Source: Macrotrachela quadricornifera
Taxonomy: Eukaryota > Rotifera > Eurotatoria > Philodinida > Philodinidae
Direction of reading: 5' to 3'
Length of the DNA: 64,000 nt
Assembly (NCBI GenBank): GCA_022393335.1
Contig: JAJEKB010021277.1
Location: 284,712-348,711 of the forward strand
Every line of letters starts with the position of its first letter. Position 1 is the stretch's first letter. The position numbers were made by a program, and so were the translations under genes. Under the pieces are notes generated by a model. The model was not told the origin of the DNA. It ran no database searches and saw only the letters and a list, made by a program, of their open reading frames with translations. Shown in pieces: positions 37,346-49,600 of this stretch.

Positions 37346-38930
37346 TCCTCCAGTTATATTCGTTTTTCTGAATATTTGCAAGTAGATGATCATAGAACTT
37401 TTAATTTATTTTTATATGAACTCGTTATGAATGCCATACTTGCAGCAACTACAAACTATAGCAGAATATCATGATTTTAATTTCTTTTTGTCATTGTGAT
37501 AAATCAGGAAAGTTGTACAAATAAATTTGTTTTCTTTGACGTTTTTCTGTTAGTAGAGCTTTTTCAGTTTTACAATTGGAATGATTTTCCGTGCCATAGT
37601 TGTATCAAGCAAGAGATAGATAAGAAGTTATTTTCACAATGTAAATATTTTACCTCTGTTCAAAAAATTTCACATGATAATGATTTCTATGGGACTTATT
37701 CAAAAATTTTTGTTAGATGTATACGATCGTTTCTTTTTTATCATGTCCCCCTTCCTACTTTAGATACACTCCTGCTTCTTAAAATTAGAACTGAACGCCC
37801 TTCACAACATTTCACTCTGTAGTTTAATACTATTCTGGTACTATTTATATATATATATATGTTATGATGACAGAGGTTTGATGACTTTCTGTACAGATAA
37901 TTCAGCATAATAACGCTCTTTTTTGCGATGTTCACCATTTCATTGAAATGTTTGTATTGTCAAATAAATCCATTCACTAGACATATTCGAATCAAATGAA
38001 AAACTCATTATCAAATGTTCAAGCCTTTTCATATTTAACAAAACCCTTAACTACGGTGTTTTTCACCCCATCCGTTTAATGAATGGATTGAATCGCACCA
38101 TTAGTTTAGCAGATCTTAATTGCAAGTTCTACTCTGCGAATGTATTCAGTTCATTTGTGTATACTCGTATTTCTTGAATTTTGATATTCGTTAATAAGCC
38201 AATATACGAAAACTTGTTCGTATTCTATCCGTGAACTATTTATTCTAAACTAATTTCTTCGTATTTCTCGAAATAGCAGTGCATAAACCGTTCTACACTG
38301 CACTTGTTCATACACAATGGTCGCTTTAAATTGTTTTCCAATTCAAACTTATATTTTTTATTCGAATCGGAAGCTATATAAGGTCTAACATCATCATTTA
38401 TCCTTTCTGTAAAATAGCAACTAAAAAGAGTGTTGAAGTGTTTAAGAGTAGAAATCTGTATCTCCGGTATTTTCTTCTACACAGACAATGCCATATGAAC
38501 TCAGTAATCTTTTTTTTCATAGAATCAATTCATCATAATGAATATTAGTTAATTTGTAACTTCAACAATGAGTAGATTCAAAAGCATTGATTCACTTTTT
38601 GTATTGATTATATAGATTGTGGATGGAAAATAGATTTGACCAGTAATAATTTGTGATATCCATTTGAAATACTGAAGAGTTAAGTTGTTGTTTAAGAACA
38701 TCTGAAAAACTCCTCTGTCGGGTTGCCGTGATGGTTCGATATGAAACTACTACGAAAGGATCTTTTTGTTAATTTCATAGAATAGTTCATTACGAAAGTC
38801 CTTCTTCGAAAATACAGAAAATTGGCATCTAACATTTCTTTTTACAGAAAGGTTTCTTCTAGAGTGATAAATGAAAAATCTTTCGAGTGCCGACAATCAT
38901 AGTGATAATGTGATCGCATGTGTTTGAAAG
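37346..38930. other. non-coding region
   Basis: No supported gene. The 108-codon frame at 37496-37822 has no recognisable domain. A short (TA)n run lies near 37848-37860. Confidence 0.4.
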
Positions 38931-38939
38931 TTTGCATGT

Positions 38940-39930
38940 TTGACTATGAGACTACGAGTAATTTAACTGAATAGACCCTTTCTTATTGAACAATTCTCAA
39001 ATCTTAAATAAGACAAGTGCGTCCAATTTGAAAGTTTTATTGCATATAGCCTATCTAAGATGACTGGGCACATGTTTCAAGAAAAACTTTTGTCAAGCTT
39101 TTTTATCGGTTCTTATGGAAAAATATTAATTTTCGAGAGATTCTCATCTTACCGTTGTTTCTATCTGTCACACTTTGTTTATTCGTCCCAATAGTTGTTT
39201 GAGAATTGTGACTACTGTAAAATATTTCTGAAATATCTTTGTGCTTCGAGAATCTTTTCCTGTTTTTTGACAAATATGAACGGTGTCTTCTCTCATTTTG
39301 ACAGGGATGGAGGGATGAGCAAAATCTTCTGCATCTGAGACATTTCAATCCAACTTTTTTCAATTTTTCGAGAAGGTGTATCTAAAACTTTGTTCCATTT
39401 TGAAGAGTATTACATCCTTCCACTCTTATCTCTTCGCGATTCCATTGATTCAATGATTACCAAATGATACAGATAGAGAATCCTTAAAAAGATGCCAAAA
39501 AAATCTCGTATACGTTCCAGAAGTGTCGTATAGGTGTTCGTAGAAATACCCTATAGGCACCCTATAATAAAGTCAATAGCACAAATGAACTCTCAAACTG
39601 AAGTATTAATCTGAAATTGTACGAACCCTATTAAAATAATCTACAAAGAGTTTTTGTAAAAAAAAACATTTGAAGTTACTTTACAGAAGAAATTTTTTGT
39701 CAACATTTCCATAAATCAAATTGACGACGTAAAATTATCTCATAAAAAAAGATTAAGAACGTGATCTAAAGTGAGTCGTGACAAACTGTAAAACTAAAAA
39801 TATAGACTACGTAATTCATTGACGTCAATCATTTATTGACAAGGAAAACTAATATTTTATTATTGCATAAAACATATTTCATCGTTGATACCTAGGTTTT
39901 ATATATTTTGATTTCTCTTCATCACGTTCT
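38940..39930. repeat. dispersed ~1-kb repeat, copy 1
   Basis: Direct partner of about 62835-63990. It begins near ACTATGAGACTACGAGT and ends beyond TGATATTTTATTATTG-like sequence. The minus-strand frame at 39103-39363 has a diverged partner at 63002-63292, but both are broken, so it is treated as a non-coding repeat, probably a transposon remnant. Confidence 0.7.
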
Positions 39931-40840
39931 TCATTCTTTTTTTAACTTTCAAAATGAAATTTTTTCTCTAATTAAAAACTTAATCGAATTGAAATTTGGA
40001 AGTTCTTCATTTTATTTTTCGAAATGAATCTAATGAAGTTTATATTTTAGGTTCATACAATTGATTTTGTTTTCTCTTTACATGCTATCAAATAAAATTA
40101 ATGAGAGAAGAAAAAGAGAGAAATATATATTCAAAGAGAAAATTAGTGATGAATGTCATTTGTTTTTTTATGTGTTGACAACAGTTGATTGGCAAAAAAA
40201 GACTTTTCGAAAATGTGGAATATGCATATTTTTATTTTTCTGTTTCTTATTCTCAATCAGAAAACATTAGGTAAACATTTGCATTTCTTTACATTTCAAT
40301 GACGTTTATCATCATCATAATCTAATATATTTTCTTTCAAATTCTGATCTAGTTTAGTTCGACGAACGAGAGCGATCGTGGTTCATTCATCGTTCGTATC
40401 TAAAAACATAAAGTGGAAAAGTGTCTTTTTATAGGATGATATAACAGTTGAGTTTTCATTAGATAATTATTAACGATATGAAATTGATATTTGATCATTT
40501 TATTTAATTGAAAATTCATATATACACATAGATGAGATTTCTCATAATGTGGATGAATTGCTAACATATTCTTCCATGATTCACTCAATCATCTTTTCGT
40601 ATAATGAGAAAATATTTTCAAATATATTTTTTTCTTTCTCTAATTTCATAAGAAAATTCCTTTTATCGTAGCTAAAGATTTTCTACAAAACCTCTCATTC
40701 ATTTTCTTTTCTTTTACTAAAAATATCTTAATAAATTCCTAGTTCGATTTTCAATCATCAATATCGGTCAACTTCATTTTATTTCATCATTACAAAAGAA
40801 GTGGATAAACATCATTTAAATTATTTATTTCCTCGACTGT
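39931..40840. other. non-coding spacer
   Basis: AT-rich sequence without supported genes. Confidence 0.4.
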
Positions 40841-40965
40841 AGAGAGGGTCATATGAAAAAAAAATAGTTAGTATGTTTGTATATTTGTTTGTGTCAGGAT
40901 CAAAGGTCAAAAAAACACTTACACTAGAACTTCTCGATACGTCATCTAATCTTCCGCTACATTCC

Positions 40966-41650
40966 GACAGTGCCTATAGGTCCTCAACTCCTAAATCAGA
41001 AGGGTATCCCTAGGTCTTTAACTGCTACACTATAGAGAGGTACCCTTAGGTCTTCAACTGCTACACTATAGGGGTACCCTTAGGTCTTCAAGTGCTATAC
41101 TATAGGGCAGGAATGTGCCGAAGAGAAAAAAGTGGGGGGGGGGTCGAACAGAAATTTTTTGAGAATTGATGAGGTGGACATACAATTTTTTAAAAGTGGG
41201 GAGGGGGTCCAAAATATTTTTTTCCATTCTAAGATCTTTTTCTGCACAAAAATAATGGAAATTTTGCAATATTTGGGGAGTTCGGACCTCCCTGTCCCCC
41301 CCTCCCCCACCCGGTTGGCACATCCCTGATATAGGGGTACCCAGAAGGCCTCAACTGCTATACTATAGGAGTACCCACAGGTTCTCAACTCCTATTTTAG
41401 AGGGTACTCATAGGTCCTCAAGTGCTATACTATGGAGGTAACCATAGGTCCTCAAGTCCTACTCTATAAAAGCACTCATGGGTCCTAAAGTACTATAGTA
41501 TAAGTTTACCTAAAGCTCCCCAAGCCCTATACAATGGGTATACCCAAAGGACTCAAAGCTGTATACTATGAAAGTACCCCCAGGACATCAAGTCCTATGC
41601 TATGAAGATACCCCCAGGTCTTCAAGTCCTATACTATGAAAATACCCCTA
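40966..41650. repeat. ~34-bp minisatellite
   Basis: About fourteen units of the form AGGTC(C/T)TCAA(C/G)TGCTA followed by TACTATAG and a GGTACCC core. Divergence rises toward the right. One unit is split by the hAT-like MITE at 41108-41328. Confidence 0.8.
41108..41328. mobile_element. hAT-like MITE in the minisatellite
   Basis: The ends CAGGAATGTGCC and GGCACATCCCTG form hAT-type terminal repeats. The 8-bp flanks CTATAGGG (41100-41107) and ATATAGGG (41329-41336) match at seven of eight positions. It is 221 bp with G-run and C-run tracts near the ends and no transposase. Confidence 0.8.
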
Positions 41651-41799
41651 CGTGCTGTAGTTTGCCTCGAACACCAGGATGTTTTTCCAATATAATAGTG
41701 GACAAACAGGGGGGCGGGGGAAGCCATTATAGAAATTGCATGATGGACCGGCAATATTACCACTATTATACAGTTGAAACATGAGGTTGCTCGGATTGA

Positions 41800-42440
41800 T
41801 TAAAGGTTGTCATAGATACTTCCTCGACTGAAGGGTGAGGGTGATACGGAGAAAAGTGAAATGCGTTTGTGTTCGTGTGTGAGCGTTTCCCCCAGGTCAA
41901 AGGCCAAAAACACATGTTCTTAGAGAGCCCAACAAGAAATTTTAGCTTTGAGAAAATCGAATCTTAGCATTTCAACAGAGGTTTTCGAGGTGGGGGAATT
42001 GGATGGTAGCATTAGTTTTTGAATTTTTTCAAACGATCTTTTTTTAAAAAAAAGGTTTTTTTGGGGAAATTAATGATTTCTTATAAAGTATGACCGAAAG
42101 CTTTTGGGATCGAGGAATCATGGGCTGTGGTGAGGGTCATATGAAAAAAAAATAGTTTGTGTGTGTGTGTGTGTGACAGGGTTAAAGATAAAAAGTACAT
42201 GTTCTTAAAGAAACCAACAAGAAACCTTATCTTTGATAAAAATCGAATCTTCACAGTTCAGCAAAGGTTTTCGGGGTTGGGGGATCGAATGGTACTATCA
42301 GTTTTTCAATTTTTTCAAATCATCTTTTTTTGATAAAAAATGGCTTTTTTTAAGAAAATAATGATTTTTTATAAAGTTTGACCAAAGGTAATCAGAGTCG
42401 AGGAATTGAGTGATAGTAGTAGTTTTTTTTATGATTTTGC
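41800..42440. repeat. degenerate ~300-bp tandem repeat
   Basis: A block with GAGGGTGAT, a GT-rich run, CAGGTCAAAGGCCAAAAAC, CATGTTCTTAGAGA and CCAACAAGAAA near 41835-41940 recurs near 42130-42230, and its first half also near 40845-40920. Each is followed by a CGAGGxATxG motif. A (TG)n run at about 42155-42175 lies inside. Confidence 0.55.
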
Positions 42441-45400
42441 AAAAATTTTACCGCAAGAAACATTTTTGTTTTAAATAGTGGTTCTTTATAGAGTTTGATG
42501 AAAGATTGTCTAGATGAAGAAATCGATCAATGGCATTAGTTTTTGTAAAAATTTTGATAGGAATTGTTGGCTGCAGAATGTTTTTGCTAAGATAATAACA
42601 ATCTCTTTCTCAAATTGAAGCATGAATCATATCGCATAAAATAAGTTTGTAGCTTTGCAGATATGTTTGTTTCTAAAGGTTGTCGGCATGTTTGTGTCCT
42701 CACTCCAATAGGAAAATTGTGTCGCCTAGATTAATATTTAAAACCTGTGATGTTCTATAAGAATACACTTTGAAGGGTTGTCGAAGGTATACAATTCGAA
42801 TTTCAAGTCAAATGTAAGGTTAATAATAAGTAAATAAGCACTTTATAGTTTTTTTTGCTATTTTTCTTAAAAAGTTTGATTCAAGCTAATCGAAGATCGA
42901 TAAATCAAGACTGAATGGGTTTTACCAACTGATTAATAATAAATAATATAAGCTGTCTACAGTGAAAAGTCACCAAATATAATTTGCTATGGGGAACCCA
43001 AATCTGAGGTTAGTTTTTCAATATTGTTAGTTATGAATTAATGATATATGAATTAATGATAGTTTTTGATAAAACTTGACCGACCGTTAAAAAGTGCGGA
43101 AAATCCGAATTCGGAGTGAATAAAAGCTGTTTTAATCTATTTCTTAGCTTTTTAATGCACTTCTTGTTATTTTAAGGTTGAATTAAGAATAATCGAGGGT
43201 CGTGAATCCATGTTCGACATTGATTTTAATAAAAACATTTTTCTTTGTGCATTACTATACGTCAGATTTTTTAGTGAGATTTATATAGGAGTTTGTAAAA
43301 CAACGAAGTGGCTGGTTGGTATCGTGTTGATGAGTCGTCATAGACATCAACCTTAAAATAACGTTCAAAATAAGGGAAGGTTTTTCCTAGACCACAATGT
43401 AATGTACTCTATTGGTAGCAGTTTTTGAATAGTTTCTCTTTTTTAGTTCGTTTCTGAATGTATTAATAAATGTCCAGTAACTTTTTGAGAGGAATTCAAA
43501 CGAGATGCATCTATTCGGATCAAACCTAAACTAATATTGAAGGATGTAACGGTGTTAAGTATGGAAACGGCTAGTTGTGAGTGGCCGACCGGAGGGAGGC
43601 CGATGAATGACTAGACGTTGACTTAGAACGTTATTTCAAAGCATAGTTTGAAATAAGTTTCAAGTAATTTAAGTGGATTTTCCAAAAAGCCTAATCCATC
43701 TTGTTTGATAACGAATCCGGCAAAATATCATTTTGTAAAAACAGAAAAGAGATGGAAAACTGATGAAAATTACATAATGCTATGTGATTGTTGGAAATTT
43801 TCGATTGCCTATCGATATGTTATGAGTAAACTACTTATGTGCGCATGAGAATCCTAATGTGGCAGAAGATAGGCAGAAAAATAAACTGTACATAAAAAAC
43901 GACTAGTCGTTGATTTAAAAAGTTTATCATAAGTGGAATAAGTGAGATTTAGAGTACCTTAATAGATTCTTAAATAGCTCGATTGTTGAGGAAAAATAGT
44001 TCTTTAATAGACATTTTATATAACAGAGCATATCTAGCAAAGGAATTGTGAATGTTAATATTGTATTATTTGCTTATTGTAGCGTAAGCAGAAATAAAAA
44101 TGTAGTCATGTCGTCCTAAAACTTTACGAAGCTGTCCAAAATTCTCCAGTCTGGAAAAAGATATTATCTTCATAGAATTGTGATTAGGAGTGATTGCCAC
44201 CTGATCATGCTACTGAACTTGATGAACAAACTGAAGCATCTGAACTGTATCTAATTCCGTTTTCTTAAAAAAGCAGTCGTATAGCGATAAATACTGCGCT
44301 TAAAAAAACATGAATGTTTGTCTCTTCGTTTTGTTCAAACAAGTCAGAGTTCAGGATTAGAAAACATAACGTCCCAAACTACTGAATATGGTCAGATATC
44401 TGCATTAGATTTGATCAAACTCAATCGAAGATGAAGAACTCGAACTTGAGGTTTGCCTGTCGTTTACATATGAATCTATATAGAGATATTTCTATGAAAC
44501 GATCATCGCTAGACTGGATGTTTTGTTTTGTAGCTTTCATGCAATCAAGGAGATTGAGATATAAGATAACTCAAATGAAAACTATTTTCAATGATAATCA
44601 CACGAAATTTTCTTTCAGAAAAGGGTCAACGAATCCGTAGGATTCACGTTACTTGTATCTATAAAGAAACTTTTATCTTCCACTTTTAAAATATGATTCC
44701 TTTTTAAGTGAATAGTAACGGAAGTGTAGAAACGATGGCTGGTATATTTCCTCGACGAAGGAAGGGTTCAGCAAATCAAAATAAGCTTGCTTGTTACCGA
44801 GTCAAAAGAACATCGGCTTAAAGATCACGGCTTAGTTATTTTCAGTATACGTCTTTCGTTCAATCAGATTATTGAATCTGTGAACCCAGCCAGTGGCAAA
44901 CTTTTTATATCGAACTTTTGACCAGTCAGACTTTATCTATTTAAAATTTCAATCAATGAAATGCTTCCTAAAATCTAACTTTCATTCAATCAGATTTTGA
45001 GAATCTGAGCTTTAAAGCGATCAGGATTTTTGTGATTTTATTCCTCCTTGAATAAGACATTGAGGAGCTCATGCATCTAAAATATTCATTATTTGAAAAA
45101 AAATAATTAAGATTTCGCAGCGATGTTTCATAAATTTAGTCATGGTCCACTTATTTATAGATTTATGTGCATTTACTTATTTTTCTTCAGATTTCCTATA
45201 GAGACTCCTTCTGTTGCAGTTTCTGTAATTCTTTTGAGTTAGTGGAACGTGAATGAGTGTGGGCTTAAACACAAGACAATGAACTCATGTGAAAATAGAC
45301 TTCAACATGGAAATGGCTAGTCACTTTTTTCTTAAATTTGCTTTAGTTTTTATATTATCTGTAAACGACTTTTTGAGCAAGAAAATGAGATGTTACATTG

Positions 45401-45792
45401 GTCTACGCTGACATCATATAAAAAACCGAGAAGTTATGAGTGAAGTGAAGCAGGGATAACGATGATCCACTACGAACTGTGCTTTACATTGCCATACGAA
45501 AGCCATAACAATAAGTTTAAAGACTAGATCTTATAGAACAGTCGCCATTAGCAATCCGTGTATACGTGCACATGTATCCGGCATAGTTAACAGAGCAGAA
45601 TCTAGCGACCAGTATGAGATAATGTTAAATAGAATTCAGTCGAGGGTTAAGCGAGTCGTAGCGACGAACGTTACTTGTTTACCTACAGTAAAATCATTTT
45701 TGCATCGATGAAATCTATTTTACTCAAACAAAGAAAATTAATAAAAGAATCTATTGATAATACACATTTGAAGTTCTCTCCTTTTCTTGTAG
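42441..45792. other. non-coding region
   Basis: No gene recognised. The missing first exon(s) of the receptor gene that follows may lie here, but no signal-peptide exon with a phase-1 donor could be identified. Confidence 0.4.
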
Positions 45793-46680
45793 CTCTTTCA
45801 TTTAATCAACCAAACTTTTCTTCAACACCAATCTGGAATTCTAATCCTATTACTTTTCTGAATGAATCGATTGTTGGTAAATATCCTACCAGTATTTTTA
45901 TCACTACAAACAATACAATCTATATTCCTCTTGAACAAAAGAGTGAAATCTTTGTATGGCATGAAAATAGCAGCAATATAACCAAGATTACTTCTGGTAA
46001 CTTCTCTTGGTCACATTCTCTGTTTGTGGCATCGAATGATAACATTTATATTGATGATGGTCATACGAATCATCGAGTGCAGAGATGGATATCTCAGAAC
46101 AATACTTGGATTACTGCGATGATCGTTAATTCATCATGTTATGGTTTGTTTGTCGATATCAATGACAATTTGTACTGTTCAATGAAAGATCAACATCAAG
46201 TAATGAAAAGAGAGTTGAGGAATTCTCGGATGACATCGACGATTGTCGCTGGAACAGGTACTAAAGGATCTGATTGGAATCAACTTAATCAACCTCATGG
46301 AATCTTCGTTGATGTGAACTTGGATTTATATGTGACAGATTGTGGTAATCATCGAGTTCAGTTATTTCAATCAGGACAATTGAATGGCACCACAGTGGCA
46401 GGAGGAATATTCTGGTATTCAACAATTTCACTCTCGTGTCCAACTGGAATTGTTTTGGATGCTCACAAATATTTATTCGTTTTGGATTCGGGTAGGAAAC
46501 GAATTTTTGGATCAGATCCAAATGGTTTTCGATGTTTGGTTGGATGTGTTGGGCAGGGTTCTCGATCTGATCAATTGCATAGCCCAGCCACTCTTAGTTT
46601 TGACCATTTTGGAAATATGTATGTGACTGATACTTTAAATTATCCAATACAAAAATTTGAATTATTGAAAACTTCTCCAG
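45793..46680 (+). repeat. NHL propeller exon 1
   Basis: 888 nt, preceded by CTCCTTTTCTTGTAG and followed by GTAAGT. The reading frame is also open upstream to 45675, but exons 2 and 3 both start at the equivalent of ..LSFNQP, so the acceptor at 45792 was chosen. Nearly identical to exon 2 over most of its length; the last ~150 nt differ more. Confidence 0.7.
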
Positions 46681-49600
46681 GTAAGTTAGAGATAGTTGAA
46701 TGAGATGATTAATGTTAGTCTAATTGAGTTTAAATTCTATTGCTCAAAATAGTTTGTTTGGAAATAAAAACGTTTAAGATAGTTTTTAATGAGTTTAGGA
46801 GATAAAATCATTTTTTTTTATTAATTTGTTTTTTATTTGAAAATTATAATTACGAAATATGAGAAAAGACTTTTTTTCTAAATATTTGATTGATTGATGA
46901 GTTTTTCTTTGTTAGTAATATTCAGAATATTTGTTTGTTGAGAAATCTAATCGATAGTAAAATTCGAACCGGTTTAATTTTCTATAAAATTTTGATCATT
47001 TTTGTTTAAATAAAATGTTTAAAAATACTCGAATTTCATCAAAATAATTTATTGAAATTGTCAAAGAAGAAGAAAATTCGAAAATGTTTTATTATGAAAT
47101 ATATTAAAATATAATTTGTAAAAAGATTGAATTTATTACTCAAGAAAATTGTTTTTATTTAAAAGATTTCTTTTTTAAAATCAAATAAGTAATATTAATC
47201 TCTCTTTTTTTCATTTCAAATTATCAATATAAAAATTAAACCAGATTTCTAACAAAATATCAAACAAGTATTGTCTAAAAATAGTTTCGAACTCTTTTTT
47301 CATTTTTTCAATCGAAATTTTCTTCAAAAGCTATTGTCTAAGAAAAATTAATTTTAGTTATTACTAATTTTTCTTTTTCTTGATAAAGGAAATGATTTGT
47401 TCAACAATTCTTTTCTTTATTTTGTTCAATCTGAATAGTTTAATATTTATTTCATTAATAATAAAAATAAGAAAAACAATTTTCAAAGATTTATTACAAG
47501 AAAGTTAAATAAACAAACTTCTATTATGATTATTAACTTTAACATTTAAGAAATAGCTCTTTTTTACAATAACAACATTAAAATCTCATATCAAATATCA
47601 ACAAATTAATTACTAACACCAACTCTCTAACACACCTCTTTTTTTTAAAAAGTATAAGGTGGTCCATAATTAACGCAACCGAATCATAAAGAATTGAATA
47701 TCTCTACTACAGTTCGAGAAAAGAAACTGATTTTTTTACCAGCAATAGAGGCATGTATAAGCTTTATATTCACAAAGACATTCCTTGACAGATCCTCTAT
47801 TAGGAAACTCTATTGACTTCATTAAATTGAGATCTTTCATTATGCGTTGTTATGTTGAACGCAAGCTATCAAAATCAGGTGCTGCTCATCTTTATAATGT
47901 TTGTGGAATAAGAAAGAAAGTTTGAGAAACAATTTGTATATTTTCTTCTCTGTTGACTGGTTTTCGTCTTTCATTTCATGGTACATCTGCGACAGAACCT
48001 ATCTCATCATTATGAAATTCATGTTGGAAAGCTTCATTTATTGCTTGTATTGTTCCTCCTGAAATCTACTATTGCTTGAAGAGAAGAATTTATTGTTCTT
48101 TTGTCAATATCGGCATCTAGTCGTACGATTTCGGATTAAAATATAATAGAAAAAGTGAAATAGAAAAGCACAAGCTATATAAAAGTATAGAAAAAATGAT
48201 TTATATCGTGTTAGAAAACAACGTGCATTTCAAGAAAACATAAGAACTATACAAAAAGAGGATACATATGGACATACAACACGTTTTATTTATAAGTTCA
48301 TTATATATTATATTTCTTCTGAATAAGCGTTCTTCCTACTATGCGTTTCGAAATAGAAGAGATCTTCGTATTTTTTGAATAACTTTTGAACAGAACAAGA
48401 TAGAGGGCTGCGGTTTTCACCATTTGAAAGAGAAATGTTGAGGCTATCGAAATGTATAAAAACTGTTCTTCTTCAAAAATGAACGTGGGGTTTTCCAGAG
48501 ATCTAGATTTCTAGAAATTCTTTACTTTGAAACTTTCCATTACAATTTTTTCTTCTGATGGTGCCAGTAGATAGCCCACACTTTTTTCTATTGTTCTATG
48601 CAAGACCAAGCTCTCTAGACTGTTCCATTCAACAGATATGGAGATTTTCTAAAGATCCAGAATTTGAAAATACCAACCTTGAATCATCATCAAATGGGTC
48701 AAAATATGAGTAATCATCTATGCTGAGTCCAATGATTATATTTGTTTTCAGTTTTAATGTGATCTCACGTCATTAGAGAAAAGTTTTCGGAAATTCATTT
48801 TCTACTGTCATATGTGGTATAAATCGCGTATATCGAGATTTTTGGCTACTGCCTTCAGATCACATTGAAACTGAAAACAAATATAACCATTCGACTCAAC
48901 ATAGTTGATTACTCATATTTTGATCCATTGGATGATGATTCAAGGTTGGTAATTCCAAATTCTGGGTCTCTAGAAAGCCTCCATATCTGTTGAATGAAGC
49001 AGTCTACAGAGCTGGGTCTTGCGTAGAACGATAGAAAAAAGTGTGGGCTATCTACTGGCATCATTAGAAGAAAAAACTGTAATGGAAAGTTTCAAAGTAA
49101 AGAATTTCTAGAAATCTAGGTCTCTGAAAAACCCCATGTTCATTTTTGGAGAAGCACAGCTTTTATACACTTCGATAGCTGCGACATTTCTCTTTCGAAT
49201 GCGAAAACCGCAGCTCACTATTTTATTCCGTTGAAGAGCTATTCAAAAAGCACTAAGGTCTCTTTTATTTAGAAACCGATATTAGAATATTACTTTTTTT
49301 TGATATATGAAAAAAAGCAAAATTTTTTTCTTGGATTCAATAGAGTTTCCTAAAAGAGGATCTACCAAGGCATGTCTTTGTGAATATAAAGCTTATACAT
49401 GCCTCTATCACTAGTAAAAGAAATTAGCTCCTTCGCTCGACCCGTAATAGAGATATTCCATTTTTTATCGTTCGGTTGCGTTAATTATGAACCACCCTGT
49501 ACTTTCTCCTTTAAATGAATGATTTATTTTAGACAAAGTTTACATTTATATTTTCAATCATTCATTTTATTCATTAATAGATTTTATTTCAACTTGATTC

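Noticed and set aside
37496..37822. 108-codon plus-strand gene
   Set aside because: No domain, signal or splice context; composition is like the surrounding AT-rich sequence.
41066..41388. Gly- and Pro-rich frames on both strands
   Set aside because: They are translations of the hAT-like MITE and its G/C runs.
40966..41650. CRISPR-like array
   Set aside because: Units are contiguous and degenerate with no unique spacers, and the context is eukaryotic; it is a minisatellite.
48355..49265. A coding gene within the large intron
   Set aside because: The region is a palindrome with no continuous frame; apparent codon structure mirrors across the arms.
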